Shown: positions 9,134 through 17,137 of the stretch, one piece after another
Numbering within the stretch: the first letter of the stretch is position 1
Layout of the letters: the number at the start of each line of letters is the position of its first letter
Source: Actinomycetota bacterium
Lineage (GTDB): Bacteria > Actinomycetota > Acidimicrobiia > Acidimicrobiales > Ilumatobacteraceae
DNA length: 32,103 nucleotides
Assembly: GCA_030645675.1 (NCBI GenBank)
Contig: JAUSLQ010000124.1
Span: 1-32,103, forward strand
Direction of reading: 5' to 3'
The notes under the pieces: model-generated
Databases searched by the model: none
What the model was told of the DNA's origin: nothing
Seen by the model: only the letters and a program-made list of their open reading frames with translations
Translations under genes and position numbers: made by a program

Positions 9134-9517
9134 TCAGCCGACGTCGACGGCCACCGTGAATCGCCCGTCCTGGGCTCGGGCCAGTGTGAGCACGACGCCT
9201 TCCTTCCACGTGATGCCCTCGGCGGTGGTGGTGCCGGAGATGGTGGCGATGTCCAGGCCCGCCAGCTCGACCGACGGTTCGCCGCACTGAGGCGGATAGC
9301 TCTCGAGGATGGCCGCGCAGAGCCGGACAACGCCACGGCCGTCGGCCAGCAGGAACCCCTGCACCGCGATCGGGGTGTCGGACGATCGTGCCAGCAACTG
9401 GTCGACCGTGATGGCGCCGACGGGTGCGGACGTGGACGGGCTGTCCGTCACCGAGTCGCATGCCGCCAGAGTGGCCAGCGCGCCAGCCAGAGCCAGCGTT
9501 CCGAGCAGCGACCTCAT
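9134..9517 (-). CDS. Small lipoprotein of unknown function
   Basis: The product of 127 residues starts with a lipoprotein signal: MRSLL, a hydrophobic stretch and the lipobox LAAC with Cys20, followed by an acidic Ser/Thr-rich linker. The mature part of about 105 residues looks like a small beta-rich domain, with VQGFLLADGRGVVRLCAAI resembling OB-fold-like lipoproteins, but I cannot name a family. Two cysteines (in RLCAAI and PQCGE) could form a disulfide. The ATG at 9517 is preferred because GAGG lies 6 bases upstream; another ATG at 9529 adds four residues but its AAAGGG is only one base away. It is upstream of the secreted nuclease gene and in the same direction with a 158-bp gap, so the two need not be one operon. 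Confidence 0.75.
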   Translation of the reverse strand: MRSLLGTLALAGALATLAACDSVTDSPSTSAPVGAITVDQLLARSSDTPIAVQGFLLADGRGVVRLCAAILESYPPQCGEPSVELAGLDIATISGTTTAEGITWKEGVVLTLARAQDGRFTVAVDVG

Positions 9518-9588
9518 CCGAGTCCTCATGCCCTTTGGACGCTGTGGGTCCCGGTCGGGTTCCCGTCGAGCAGACCGGGCAATCCCAG

Positions 9589-9756
9589 ATGGGAAGTGGA
9601 GCTCATCGGCGGGCGGGTCGATTGATCGGCCGGTACGAGGAGGTCGACGACGCCGCGCTCCTGTCGGCCTACAACGACATGGTCCTGGCGCTGCACTGGA
9701 CGATTGCCCGAGACAACTGCGTGGCCCCCCCGTCCGTCTCGAACGGGAACGATTAG
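9589..9756 (+). CDS. Short ORF of 55 residues, possible gene remnant
   Basis: An ATG at 9589 opens a 55-codon frame. Its middle and end (EEVDDAALLSAYNDMVLALHWTIARDN) look like real protein, with balanced acidic and hydrophobic residues unlike shadow translations nearby, but the first 16 residues are Arg/Gly-rich and less convincing. It ends at 9756, exactly where a decayed version of the tRNA 3' end (9741-9754) sits, so it may be a chromosomal gene cut by an old integration event. No family is recognised and no strong ribosome site is seen. Confidence 0.3.
   Translation: MGSGAHRRAGRLIGRYEEVDDAALLSAYNDMVLALHWTIARDNCVAPPSVSNGND
9741..9754. other. Possible decayed distal attachment site of an older element
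   Basis: GAACGGGAACGATT matches the tRNA-Ser 3' end GAACGGGAGGGATT at 12 of 14 bases. It lies where the far end of the older element (whose recombinase remnant is at 10168-10320) would be expected. The match is short and could be chance. Confidence 0.3.
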
Positions 9757-9818
9757 ACCCCGCGCTACCCACGATTGTCGAACTCCCGCTGCCAGCACTC
9801 CGGGCAGAGGAGAGGTTC

Positions 9819-10100
9819 TCAGACCGCGTACAGGACCAGAATGGCGGTTGTCGCCAGGATGATCACGGCGATGAACGCGATCTGACTTGTACGATCGCGA
9901 AGGCCGCTCACCATGTAGGCGACGAAGATCCACATCGGGGCGAGCTGGCTGAAGAAGTCGAGTTCCACATCGATCACGTTCTTCGCGATGACGGCCTCGA
10001 CGAGAAGGCAGGCAGCCGCAACGAGCGAAACCATGACCTGCGGATCGCGGATCTGGCGTCGCCACCACACGCCGTCATTCGGCGAGTTCAGTGCACACAT
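9819..10100 (-). CDS. Small three-TM membrane protein
   Basis: The 93-residue product starts at the ATG at 10100, which has a strong GGAGGTGAG ribosome site 5 bases upstream. It is short and mostly hydrophobic, with three likely membrane helices (about residues 23-45, 50-66 and 73-93) and charged loops, including an RDRTSQ loop. I do not recognise a family. It lies directly downstream of the recombinase remnant, in the same direction and by chance in the same frame, so it is probably cargo of the older integrated element. This copies the layout of the younger element, whose recombinase is also followed by a same-strand cargo gene. Function is unknown. Confidence 0.65.
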   Translation of the reverse strand: MCALNSPNDGVWWRRQIRDPQVMVSLVAAACLLVEAVIAKNVIDVELDFFSQLAPMWIFVAYMVSGLRDRTSQIAFIAVIILATTAILVLYAV

Positions 10101-10167
10101 AACGCTCACCTCCCATGCCCAGGCTACGTCCGGCCGCCAAGACCTCTCGAGGCAGCGCGTCGAGGCT

Positions 10168-10320
10168 GGATCGAGCATCGACGCAGCCATCGCAGCGCGG
10201 GCGCTCGCCCAGTGACCGCACGTACCCTGCGGTCGTCGCCTCGCCGGCGTGGCCGCCGTACCCTCGCGATGTCGCTGAGGTCGAGACCCGCCTCTGCGTA
10301 CAGCACCATCACCGCCGTGC
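10168..10320 (-). pseudogene. Tyrosine recombinase remnant (C-terminal end)
   Basis: The DNA aligns closely with 24208-24369, the 3' part of the intact recombinase gene at 24129-25412. Minus-strand translation shows the conserved VLYAEAGLDLSDIAR segment in one frame and AAMAASMLDPA in another, so a frameshift lies between them. The sequence jumps at about 10320 straight into DNA homologous to the recombinase's upstream region (10321-10407 matches 25534-25617). About 1.16 kb of coding sequence, including the catalytic Arg and HxxR motifs, is thus deleted. It is the left-over of an older related element that had used the same tRNA-Ser site. Confidence 0.85.
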
Positions 10321-10388
10321 GACCTGGTCAGCGCGCTGAAGTTTGAACGTGCGCGGCCGTCGGAAGTGAACGTCCGTGAACCTCTACC

Positions 10389-10407
10389 GCGGAACGGGAG
10401 GGATTCG
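10389..10407. repeat. Left attachment site (19-bp direct repeat)
   Basis: GCGGAACGGGAGGGATTCG is identical to 25599-25617 inside and next to the tRNA-Ser 3' end. To its left the sequence also resembles the recombinase upstream region of the intact element; to its right it is unrelated to the tRNA. Confidence 0.88.
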
Positions 10408-10630
10408 CAGATTCTGGTGGTCGCGGTCGCGTCTGGGCTGCTCAGACCATGTTTCGAAAGGGTCGAGCGGCCGTCGATCGGGAGCAACCCGGGAGCAACG
10501 AAGGGCGCGAGGCATCGCGCCAGATACGAGCGCGCTGGTCAGCGCGGATGTTCCCCGACTTCTGATCTCAACTCCTTCAGCTAGCGGGGGATCCGTCTTG
10601 GCTGGAGGAACCCAAGCGTACGCTTCGCCA
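10408..10630. other. Left end of island, non-coding, with arm-type repeats
   Basis: No convincing gene is seen in these 223 bases. They hold two perfect CGGGAGCAAC copies (10479-10488, 10490-10499) that also occur three times at the right end next to the recombinase. There is also an inverted repeat CGCGCTG-GT-CAGCGCG at 10531-10546. The copies sit about 72-110 bases from the attachment core, a distance that fits arm-type recombinase sites. Confidence 0.6.
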
Positions 10631-11365
10631 ATGTCTCCCAATGGTCGAAAGGGGCGGGCGCCTTCGAGGAAGCCGTCCATCTCAACACCTACGAAGCCGT
10701 CACCGCCTGCGGCGAGACCATCCGCTGAGGTTCTCGATAGAGCACCCAACTCTGCGGGAGGTCGGGATCCCGAGACACTGCGCATGTACTGGGAGTCCCA
10801 GTGGACACGAAACAGCGAGTTCGAGGACCAACGGCTGCAAGTTACGAACTTCGTCGTTGCTGCGTCGGTGGTCGCCCTTGGCGCGATGGCAGTGGCGGCG
10901 GCATCTGAACGATGGATGCTGGTTGTCGTCGGCATCTCGGTCCTTCTGGCCAACCTCATGGCGCTGAGTTACTCGTTCCGGTCGGCGCAGTGGGCGCGAG
11001 TTCACAAGCAGCGAGCTCGTCTCGTGCTGGAGGAGAATTGGCCATATTTCGTCGGTTTGCAGGAGCGGGCCTACGAGATCAAGCGGGGGCACGGTCGAGA
11101 GACCCCACGACCGCACCAGGCAAACAACTTGTTCCGGCGAGAGATGCTGCAGCGAGGCGTCCACGTCCTCCTTGGCCTGCTCGCGGTGGGGCTTGGCATT
11201 TTCGCCCCGTTGAAGGACTCAGATGACGGTCCCCTGGACCCTGTGACTACGACGGTGCCGAGCCAAGCTCCGAACGAGACGATCGAGCCGAGCACTGGTT
11301 CAACCGTCGGCTCGGGGGATGCACCCACGTCAACGGATCAGCCCCCAAGCTCTTCGGCTGGTTAG
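10631..11365 (+). CDS. Three-TM membrane protein of unknown function
   Basis: The 244-residue product has a Pro/Ser/Arg-rich N-terminal tail (1-45), a conserved-looking helix WESQWTRNSEFEDQRLQ (54-70), then two close membrane helices (about 74-91 and 95-115), a basic and aromatic cytosolic stretch (116-175), a third helix (about 177-194) and an acidic Thr/Pro-rich tail outside. I know no exact family. The helix-TM-TM-cytosolic layout resembles SLATT-type membrane effectors of nucleotide-sensing defence systems, but this is only an analogy. ATG 10631 was chosen as the start; ATG 10784 (just before the conserved helix) is possible. It is the first gene after the island's left end and is followed on the same strand by the FRG, DUF5343 and HEPN-like genes. 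Confidence 0.72.
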   Translation: MSPNGRKGRAPSRKPSISTPTKPSPPAARPSAEVLDRAPNSAGGRDPETLRMYWESQWTRNSEFEDQRLQVTNFVVAASVVALGAMAVAAASERWMLVVVGISVLLANLMALSYSFRSAQWARVHKQRARLVLEENWPYFVGLQERAYEIKRGHGRETPRPHQANNLFRREMLQRGVHVLLGLLAVGLGIFAPLKDSDDGPLDPVTTTVPSQAPNETIEPSTGSTVGSGDAPTSTDQPPSSSAG

Positions 11366-11551
11366 CGTCAAGTGAGATACGCGGCACTTGGCGGGCATGC
11401 ACCCATTGGCCGTGCCGGTCGGCCTGTCCGTCAAGCCTGCGTTCGCTGCCGGTCTTCCAGACGGAGGGGGCCCGTCGCCCGATGACGACTCACTACGTTG
11501 GGCTCATCGAGCCTTATCGCAACGGGTCACGTAGGGTCATCGCTCGTGGAC

Positions 11552-12589
11552 ATGAACCTTGCAGAACGAGTCCTAAGCGAACGGGAAGTGCGGCCACCCT
11601 CGCTTGATGCCTTGTTCAACGCGACGAAGAATTCGAGCTATCTGGTCGAGCGGATGAAGGCCTGGTTCGATCGATCGGACCTACCCGGTCGTCCGAGCGT
11701 TGAGATGCGATACCGATTCCGTGGCCATGCTGACAGCAGTTGGGGACTCTCATCGACCCTCTACCGAACGCTCATCACCGTCGGTGGAGACTTCGACGAG
11801 GCTGCGTTCAGTCGCGCTGAGCGCGCTGTCCTTCGGCAGATGCGCCTGGAGGGTCTCGGCCGCAACATGAGCGATGGTGAGCTTCTCATGGTTCTTCAAC
11901 ACCACGCCGCGCCGACGAGGCTGATCGATACCACGTATGCGCCGCGAGTTGCGCTCTACTTCGCAGTGTCGGCTCAAGATCGGACGGACGGGAGGCTTTT
12001 CGTTGTCGGCCAGCGTAAGGCATCGTCTGGAAGGTATCCGAGCACGAGGCTTGGCGACAGCAAGGAGCTTCCCTGGAAGGCCGGGGGCGCGAAGGGGCTC
12101 TTCACGCCGGCTCTCTGGCGGGAGTCCGTCGTGTCCGTCGACGACCCACCCCTCGATCCACGCATCGTTGCTCAGCGCGGGCGCTTCCTTGTCGGTGGCA
12201 TGATACGACGCCTCGCCGGGGATGGCCTGTCGCTTGACGGGCAGAATCTGTCCGCGGAGGAGCTTCGTCACATCACCACCCTTCGGATCATGTTCCCGCT
12301 AAAGGGAGCGAAGAAGCCTGCAGGCTCGAAGTGGCCGGCGGTTGGGTGGACGATTCGGGTGCCCGCAGAGTGGAAAGCCGAACTCCGGGTTCGGCTCGGT
12401 GCTAGCGGTGTGACGACCGACCACTTGTTTCCCGATTACGACGGCTGCCGTCGTCTCGCCGCATATGTCGCGATCCAAGCGGCGTCGGCGTATAGCTCGC
12501 TCGACAGACCTAAGGGCGCTCGGGCGGCCGCGCAGGTGCTGGCGGCGGGCAGGGCGTGGGCCGAAGCGCCACCGCAACGATCAAAGTGA
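11552..12589 (+). CDS. FRG domain-containing protein
   Basis: The 345-residue protein has an FRG domain, named after its conserved Phe-Arg-Gly. The motif is YRFRGHADSSW with FRG at residues 56-58, followed by the helix LLMVLQHHAAPTRLIDTTYAPRVALYFAV (111-139) with the typical QHHAAPTRLID core. A QRGRFLVGG segment (208-216) and the C-terminal DHLFPDYDGC element also fit the family. FRG proteins are cytosolic and common in phage-defence islands, but the biochemical function is unknown. ATG 11552 was chosen; an in-frame GTG two codons upstream has AGGG nine bases away. The 186-bp gap upstream holds no clear gene. It precedes the DUF5343/HEPN pair by 178 bp and may share transcription with it. Confidence 0.9.
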   Translation: MNLAERVLSEREVRPPSLDALFNATKNSSYLVERMKAWFDRSDLPGRPSVEMRYRFRGHADSSWGLSSTLYRTLITVGGDFDEAAFSRAERAVLRQMRLEGLGRNMSDGELLMVLQHHAAPTRLIDTTYAPRVALYFAVSAQDRTDGRLFVVGQRKASSGRYPSTRLGDSKELPWKAGGAKGLFTPALWRESVVSVDDPPLDPRIVAQRGRFLVGGMIRRLAGDGLSLDGQNLSAEELRHITTLRIMFPLKGAKKPAGSKWPAVGWTIRVPAEWKAELRVRLGASGVTTDHLFPDYDGCRRLAAYVAIQAASAYSSLDRPKGARAAAQVLAAGRAWAEAPPQRSK

Positions 12590-12767
12590 TTGCGGCGACG
12601 ACCATTGTCGCACCACCCTCGGCCATCGACGGAGACACCCGACGGCGCCCGAACGACGACCGATGACGCCGATCATCCCAGCTACTTCACACCACCGAAG
12701 TACCATTGCGAATGCGGGCCGACAGCCAAGCCGGGCCTGGCAAGAGCGATCAAGGGAGCGGACATAG

Positions 12768-13412
12768 ATGGGGCTCGCATACGTCCTGAACAATGGGAAC
12801 CTCGGCAAGTTTCTCAACGAGATCGTCTCGGCGCCAGTGCCAACCAAGGTCGACTACAAGTACCTAGAAACACGCGGGTACACGGGGAAGAACGACAAGT
12901 ACCTGGTCGCCTTTCTGAAGGCACTCGGCTTCATCGACAAAGGCGGCGTTCCGCAGCGCCGGTGGCACGACCATCGTCACACGGGACAGTCGATGGTGGT
13001 GCGGGGCGCGGGGGTGCGGGAGGCTTACGCAGGTTTCTTCGACGTGTACCCCGATGCACCGAACCGAACCGAACAGGAATTCATCAACTGGGCACGCGTC
13101 GAGGACTCGACGGCGTCACCTGTCACCATAAAGCGGTCCTGGGCTACCTTCCGAGCGATGATTCCACTTGGTGACTTCACCGGGGTGGCAGAGTCAACCT
13201 CCTCGAACGGCGGGGCTGATGGGGAGCACCACCCGCCGCCGCCGCCCCCGGCCGGTGGCGGTGGCGGTGGCGGCGCACCAAGAGTTCAGGTGGGTGGTGT
13301 CGGCGGCATCACCATCAATATCGAACTCCAGCTTCCGGCTACTGCTGACGCGAAGTTCTTCGATCAGTTCTTCGCGTCGATGCGGAAGAACTTGATCGAC
13401 GAGAATGAGTGA
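12768..13412 (+). CDS. DUF5343 family protein
   Basis: The 214-residue protein resembles DUF5343: an N-terminal helix that grips short peptides or DNA in winged-helix style (KFLNEIVSAPVPTKVDYKYLETRGYTG), then KYLVAFLKALGFIDKGGVPQRRW, and a helix REAYAGFFDVYPDAP before the RSWATFRAMIPLGDF block. A Pro/Gly-rich linker (about residues 155-175) leads to a conserved C-terminal strand-helix unit (ITINIELQLPATADAKFFDQFFASMRKNLI). The function of the family is unknown, but the fold suggests a DNA-binding or adaptor role. AGGGAG lies upstream of ATG 12768. The stop overlaps the next gene by 8 bases, which implies coupled translation with the HEPN-like protein. Confidence 0.82.
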   Translation: MGLAYVLNNGNLGKFLNEIVSAPVPTKVDYKYLETRGYTGKNDKYLVAFLKALGFIDKGGVPQRRWHDHRHTGQSMVVRGAGVREAYAGFFDVYPDAPNRTEQEFINWARVEDSTASPVTIKRSWATFRAMIPLGDFTGVAESTSSNGGADGEHHPPPPPPAGGGGGGGAPRVQVGGVGGITINIELQLPATADAKFFDQFFASMRKNLIDENE

Positions 13413-13944
13413 CATTCGAGCGCCGTCCTTGTTTGAACGTGCGGCCACGTTCGAGGCCGAGGCGCACGCCCTACTTGAGGCCTACGAGGACGCGCACCGA
13501 TCAAGGTCATTCAAACTTGGCGACATTCTCAACACGCTCACAGCCCTGAATCTTCGACAGGAGGCAATGTTCCGTCAGGCGCTGCAGTGCGCTGCGAACG
13601 GGATCCACCTTGCTGCCCACGTCATGGCTTGGGCGGCATGCATGGACGTGTACGACGATCGGCTCGCAAGCGATGGGCTCGCCGCAGTGGCCACCGCATA
13701 TCCCAAGTGGAACACGACGTCGATTGAAGACCTCCGCGAGGAGGTGAACGAGTATTCGCGTATCGATGCAGGCAAGAAGATCGGGATGCTCACCAAGGGT
13801 CAGCAGAAGACGATGCTGGGTCATCTTCACACCCGGAACCAGGCGGCGCACCCGACCGGTTTCGATCCTGGCATCAACGAGGCACTGGGTTACGTGGAGG
13901 CCCTGCTGAAGCTGGTGAAGGTCCTGGAGGGTAGGTCGCCATAG
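13405..13944 (+). CDS. HEPN-like protein, partner of DUF5343
   Basis: The 179-residue helical protein carries the signature RNQAAH at residues 144-149, which fits the Rx4H catalytic motif of HEPN ribonuclease domains, with the favoured polar residue Asn directly after Arg. Long alpha-helical segments before and after it (LNTLTALNLRQEAMFRQAL; INEALGYVEALLKLVKVL) fit a HEPN bundle. Many HEPN proteins are RNases in toxin-antitoxin or abortive infection systems, while others only bind. The start codon sits inside the end of the DUF5343 gene (8-bp overlap), so the two are almost certainly one unit, and DUF5343 could be the sensor or antitoxin of the pair. This partnership is inferred from gene order. 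Confidence 0.75.
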   Translation: MSDIRAPSLFERAATFEAEAHALLEAYEDAHRSRSFKLGDILNTLTALNLRQEAMFRQALQCAANGIHLAAHVMAWAACMDVYDDRLASDGLAAVATAYPKWNTTSIEDLREEVNEYSRIDAGKKIGMLTKGQQKTMLGHLHTRNQAAHPTGFDPGINEALGYVEALLKLVKVLEGRSP

Positions 13945-14113
13945 CGCTCGCTTCGCGATCGCCCCTCTGAATTCTGCTGCGGCATAGCGTCGTGCACGAT
14001 GAACAACGTCAATGGTTCGGCTCAATCTGTCGCCTACGCAGCCGAACACGTCATCGGCCTCAAGGGCTATAGCCAGGCTCGCCAAGGCCTTCCCGCCTTG
14101 GGCCGATCTACCG

Positions 14114-16600
14114 CTACCGGTCCAGCGCGAGCAGGTCTCGGTGAGAGCGAAGGAGTGAGCGTGCCAAACCGGAGTCGGGCGCTCGAGCACCTCGATCACG
14201 CCCGGCGTGGCTCAGGTCAACGCTCGGGTCATCGTCGAAGTCGTCAGCCACGACGTAGACACGCGTGTCGAGCCGGGCTCGACTGAGCGCGGTGTAGCCC
14301 GCCTCTTGGTACAGGTCGTCGGTCGCGAGGACGAGGGCTTCGTCGGCGGTGAGGCCCTGGGCCTTGTGGATCGTCATGGCGTAGCCGTGGTCGAGGTGGC
14401 CGGCATCGAGGTAGCCGGTCGGCACGACCCGGTCGGTTCCGTCGGTCAGGCGGACGGTCAACGATCGGGCCGCGGGCTCGATCGCCGTGACGACGCCTCG
14501 GAGTCCGTTCAGCAGGCCGTCCGCCCGTTGGTTTCTCAGGCACACCACGCGATCGCCGGTTCGGAACTCGCGGTCGCCGGCTATGAGCGCCTCCTGGCCG
14601 AGTCGTCGGCCATTGAGCATCTCTCGCCGTGCAAGCCGGTTGAGGTCGGCGACGTCGTCGCGCCGGAGTGCGAGGATCACGACATCGCGCTTGAAGCGGA
14701 GCTGGGTCGACCAGTGGGAGATCAGCTGCTGCTTGGCACTGTCGGCGGTGTCGCCGATGTGGATGCGACCGTTCGCTTGGTAGGCGGTGAGGAAGCGACC
14801 CACCTCACCAGCGCGCAGGTGGGCGAGAGCGACACGTTCCCAGCCGTGTCGCTGTCGGCGGTTCTCGGTAAGGCCGATCGTCGGCATCCGCTTCTCGAGT
14901 CCGCGCAGCACACCGCCGGCCTCGATTGACTGGAGCTGGTGGGGATCGCCGACCAGGATGAGTCGTGAGCCGCCGGCGTCCGCCGCGTCGAACAGCCGGG
15001 CAAGGGCGCGGGTGCCGACCATCGCAGCTTCGTCGATGACGAGCACCGTTCGGTCGTCGAGCTGCTCGGTGCCACGGTCGAGGTCCATCAGCAGCTTGGC
15101 GATCGTGCGTGACGGGATGTGCGCCTGGTCCTCCAGCTCCTTGGCCGCCCGGGCAGCGAGCGAGGCGCCGATCACCCGGTAGTGGCTGCCCTCCCACATC
15201 TCGCGGGCGAGGTTGAGGCTGTACGTCTTCCCGCTTCCGGCCGCAGCGATGAGGCAGTCGACGAGCCGCTCGCCGGTGAGCAGACGGTGCACGGCGGCGC
15301 GCTGCTCACCGGACAGGCCGGGCTTTGTGGCGAGCACGAGCTTCGTGACCGAGGGCAGAAGTTGCGGGCGAGGAGTCGTGCTGCGTCGAACAGCGAGGTC
15401 GATGATCCGTTGTTCCAATGCGAGGAGCTCACGGGTCGAGTAGCGGCGAGTGACCGTGCCGATCCGCCGGCCGGAACGCAGCTCGACGTCTTCGCTGCCG
15501 TTCGTGTCGACTCCGAGGTCGACCGCTTCCGGATCGTCCAGCAGCCGTGAGGTGACCCGCTCGACCTCGTCGATCGTTGCTCCGTCGATGGCCCGCTCGG
15601 CGAGATCGCGCAGCGCGTCGAGACGAGTGAAGGTCGACTTCTTGTGTGTCAGTCCCTTCGGACTCAGCGCGGCCGGGATCTCGTTGTCGAGCACGAGCGC
15701 CCGCCGGGGACGGTCGAGCAGTCGGTCGAGCGACGCCGGGTCGAATCCGATCGACTCGGCCTCGCGTTGCCACCGCTCGCGCAGGGTCTGGTCCGACTCC
15801 GGGTCTGCCTTGCGGTCGCGTGTGCTCAGCGCCGCGACCTGCGCGGCCCGACCGCTGGAGTAGCCCTTGATCGCAAGCCGGTCCTCGATCTGGCTCCGCC
15901 GCTTGGAGAAGTGCCGCAACACGGCGGCGGGCGCGTCGTCGATCTCGGAGATGCCGTTGCGCGCTGGTTGCCACTGGACGCCGAAGCGGTTGGTCAGCTC
16001 GTGGCGCATCTCGGCCTCGAACAGGAAGCCGGCCGTGCGCAGCGCCGGGTAAATGCGAGTGCCGTCGAGGGTGCGCCACCGGCCGTCGGGCCCGCGGGTG
16101 GTGTTGGCGACGAGCACGTGCCAGTGAAGCTGCGGGTCGCCGGCCCGGCTGGTGCGGTGCCGGAACGCGGCAGCGACGTAGCCGTCACCATCGACGTGCT
16201 CGACACCGTTGTGGCCTCGCCGGCTGAAGCAGGCGTTCTCCTCCAGCCAGGCGATCGACCGAGCGACGGCGATCTCGCACGCGTCGACGATCTGCTCCGA
16301 CAGCTCAGGTCGGAGCGCGGCGAGCACCGACACCGACTTCGGGACAGAGAAGGTGAGGTCGAAACCTGGCACGGTGCGGTTGGCCGCGCCGAGCATCGAG
16401 CCGTCGGGCGCGGTGCCGGCGAGGATCGCCCGCAGCGCCTCGGGCGTCACCTCACCGTCGAGGCCGAGCAGCTCGGCTCCCCGCCCGGCCCAGTACCCCG
16501 GCGCCTCACCGCGACCGACGTAGTAGTCCTCAGCGCCCTTCGCGACTGCGTCGAGGTAGTACCCCTCGCTACCCCGACCGAGCTTCGCCAGCGACAACAT
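14114..16600 (-). CDS. MobF (TrwC-type) relaxase with RecD-like helicase
   Basis: The 828-residue protein starts MLSLAKLG, as usual for the family, at ATG 16600. The relaxase domain (1-300) has the catalytic tyrosine candidates Tyr14/Tyr15 and Tyr26/Tyr27 and the metal-binding histidines His148, His159 and His161 (LHWHVLVANT). The RecD-like helicase (about 425-790) has Walker A AAAGSGKT (452-459), Walker B VIDEAAM (521-527), GDPHQLQSIE, and the final motif YTALSRARLDTRVYVV. Such proteins nick oriT and unwind DNA in conjugative transfer. At 828 residues it is shorter than plasmid TraI/TrwC but in the range of actinobacterial TraA forms. No coupling protein is nearby, so it is likely part of a mobilizable element. 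The inverted-repeat cluster at 16956-17053 upstream is the best oriT candidate. Confidence 0.92.
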   Translation of the reverse strand: MLSLAKLGRGSEGYYLDAVAKGAEDYYVGRGEAPGYWAGRGAELLGLDGEVTPEALRAILAGTAPDGSMLGAANRTVPGFDLTFSVPKSVSVLAALRPELSEQIVDACEIAVARSIAWLEENACFSRRGHNGVEHVDGDGYVAAAFRHRTSRAGDPQLHWHVLVANTTRGPDGRWRTLDGTRIYPALRTAGFLFEAEMRHELTNRFGVQWQPARNGISEIDDAPAAVLRHFSKRRSQIEDRLAIKGYSSGRAAQVAALSTRDRKADPESDQTLRERWQREAESIGFDPASLDRLLDRPRRALVLDNEIPAALSPKGLTHKKSTFTRLDALRDLAERAIDGATIDEVERVTSRLLDDPEAVDLGVDTNGSEDVELRSGRRIGTVTRRYSTRELLALEQRIIDLAVRRSTTPRPQLLPSVTKLVLATKPGLSGEQRAAVHRLLTGERLVDCLIAAAGSGKTYSLNLAREMWEGSHYRVIGASLAARAAKELEDQAHIPSRTIAKLLMDLDRGTEQLDDRTVLVIDEAAMVGTRALARLFDAADAGGSRLILVGDPHQLQSIEAGGVLRGLEKRMPTIGLTENRRQRHGWERVALAHLRAGEVGRFLTAYQANGRIHIGDTADSAKQQLISHWSTQLRFKRDVVILALRRDDVADLNRLARREMLNGRRLGQEALIAGDREFRTGDRVVCLRNQRADGLLNGLRGVVTAIEPAARSLTVRLTDGTDRVVPTGYLDAGHLDHGYAMTIHKAQGLTADEALVLATDDLYQEAGYTALSRARLDTRVYVVADDFDDDPSVDLSHAGRDRGARAPDSGLARSLLRSHRDLLALDR

Positions 16601-17137
16601 CACAACCACCCCAACCGGCCGAGCGCCGAACAACCGAACGGGCTCGAGTCGGCGGTGCCGGACACGACAGGAAGTGGACGCACTTGCATCACGGCTGCGC
16701 GGGCCTCGCTGCGGCGACAGTCGCGTGCGCCTCCGGCTGTCGAGGTGCCAACGGTCCGTTGCCGTGTCGATTTCGTTCCGGCGGTAGCGGGTGCCTCGCC
16801 CTGGCGTACGGCCGCCGGCACGTGACCGCGCCGGCGAAGGGGTGTCGGCCACCGAGTTGAGTTCGGCGAAGAGCGGCGCATTCGGACCTCCGGCGCGTCG
16901 GGGCCGACCCGATGTCGGCCTGATGGCTGAAGGTGCGCTAGCGATGTTGCTGAACACGCGACTGCGCGCACAGTCGCGTGGGCGACCGCGTCGGGGTGAC
17001 GCGATCGCGTGGTCAGTCGCGTGGCCGCAACGCGACTGTCGGCGCGATCGCGTGAGAAATCGGCCGAGAGAGTGCTGCGCCCAGGCGAATCCGTGCTCTG
17101 TATTCCTGTGTACTCGCACGATCAGAAGGAGCACCCG
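16601..17137. other. Non-coding region between relaxase and excisionase-like gene
   Basis: These 537 bases hold no supported gene. Apparent frames across it have no domain content. It carries five copies of the 9-mer CAGTCGCGT or its complement (16718, 16956, 16971, 17014, 17030) and two CGCGATCGCG palindromes (17000-17009, 17043-17052). The region would contain divergent promoters for the relaxase and the HTH gene. Confidence 0.6.
16956..17053. repeat. Iterated inverted-repeat cluster, candidate oriT or operator
   Basis: Two perfect inverted repeats with 9-bp arms are visible: ACGCGACTG/CAGTCGCGT at 16956-16979 with a 6-base loop, and CAGTCGCGT/ACGCGACTG at 17014-17038 with a 7-base loop and arms in the opposite order. 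Between and after them are CGCGATCGCG palindromes at 17000 and 17043. A further arm copy lies at 16718. Such arrays are usual at relaxase nic regions and for HTH regulators of transfer genes. Which of these it is cannot be told from sequence. Confidence 0.6.

Noticed and set aside
4806-9290. Very long plus-strand open frame (1494 residues)
   Set aside because: It runs antisense to the secreted nuclease and through the DUF885 end; the high GC content of the opposite gene keeps the frame open.
10101-10487. In-frame extension of the small three-TM gene through the recombinase remnant
   Set aside because: The ATG at 10100 has a strong ribosome site, and the extension translates decayed recombinase DNA.
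11399-11536. Open frame of 45 codons between the 3-TM and FRG genes
   Set aside because: There is no ribosome site or recognisable sequence, and it lies in a short gap where chance frames are common.
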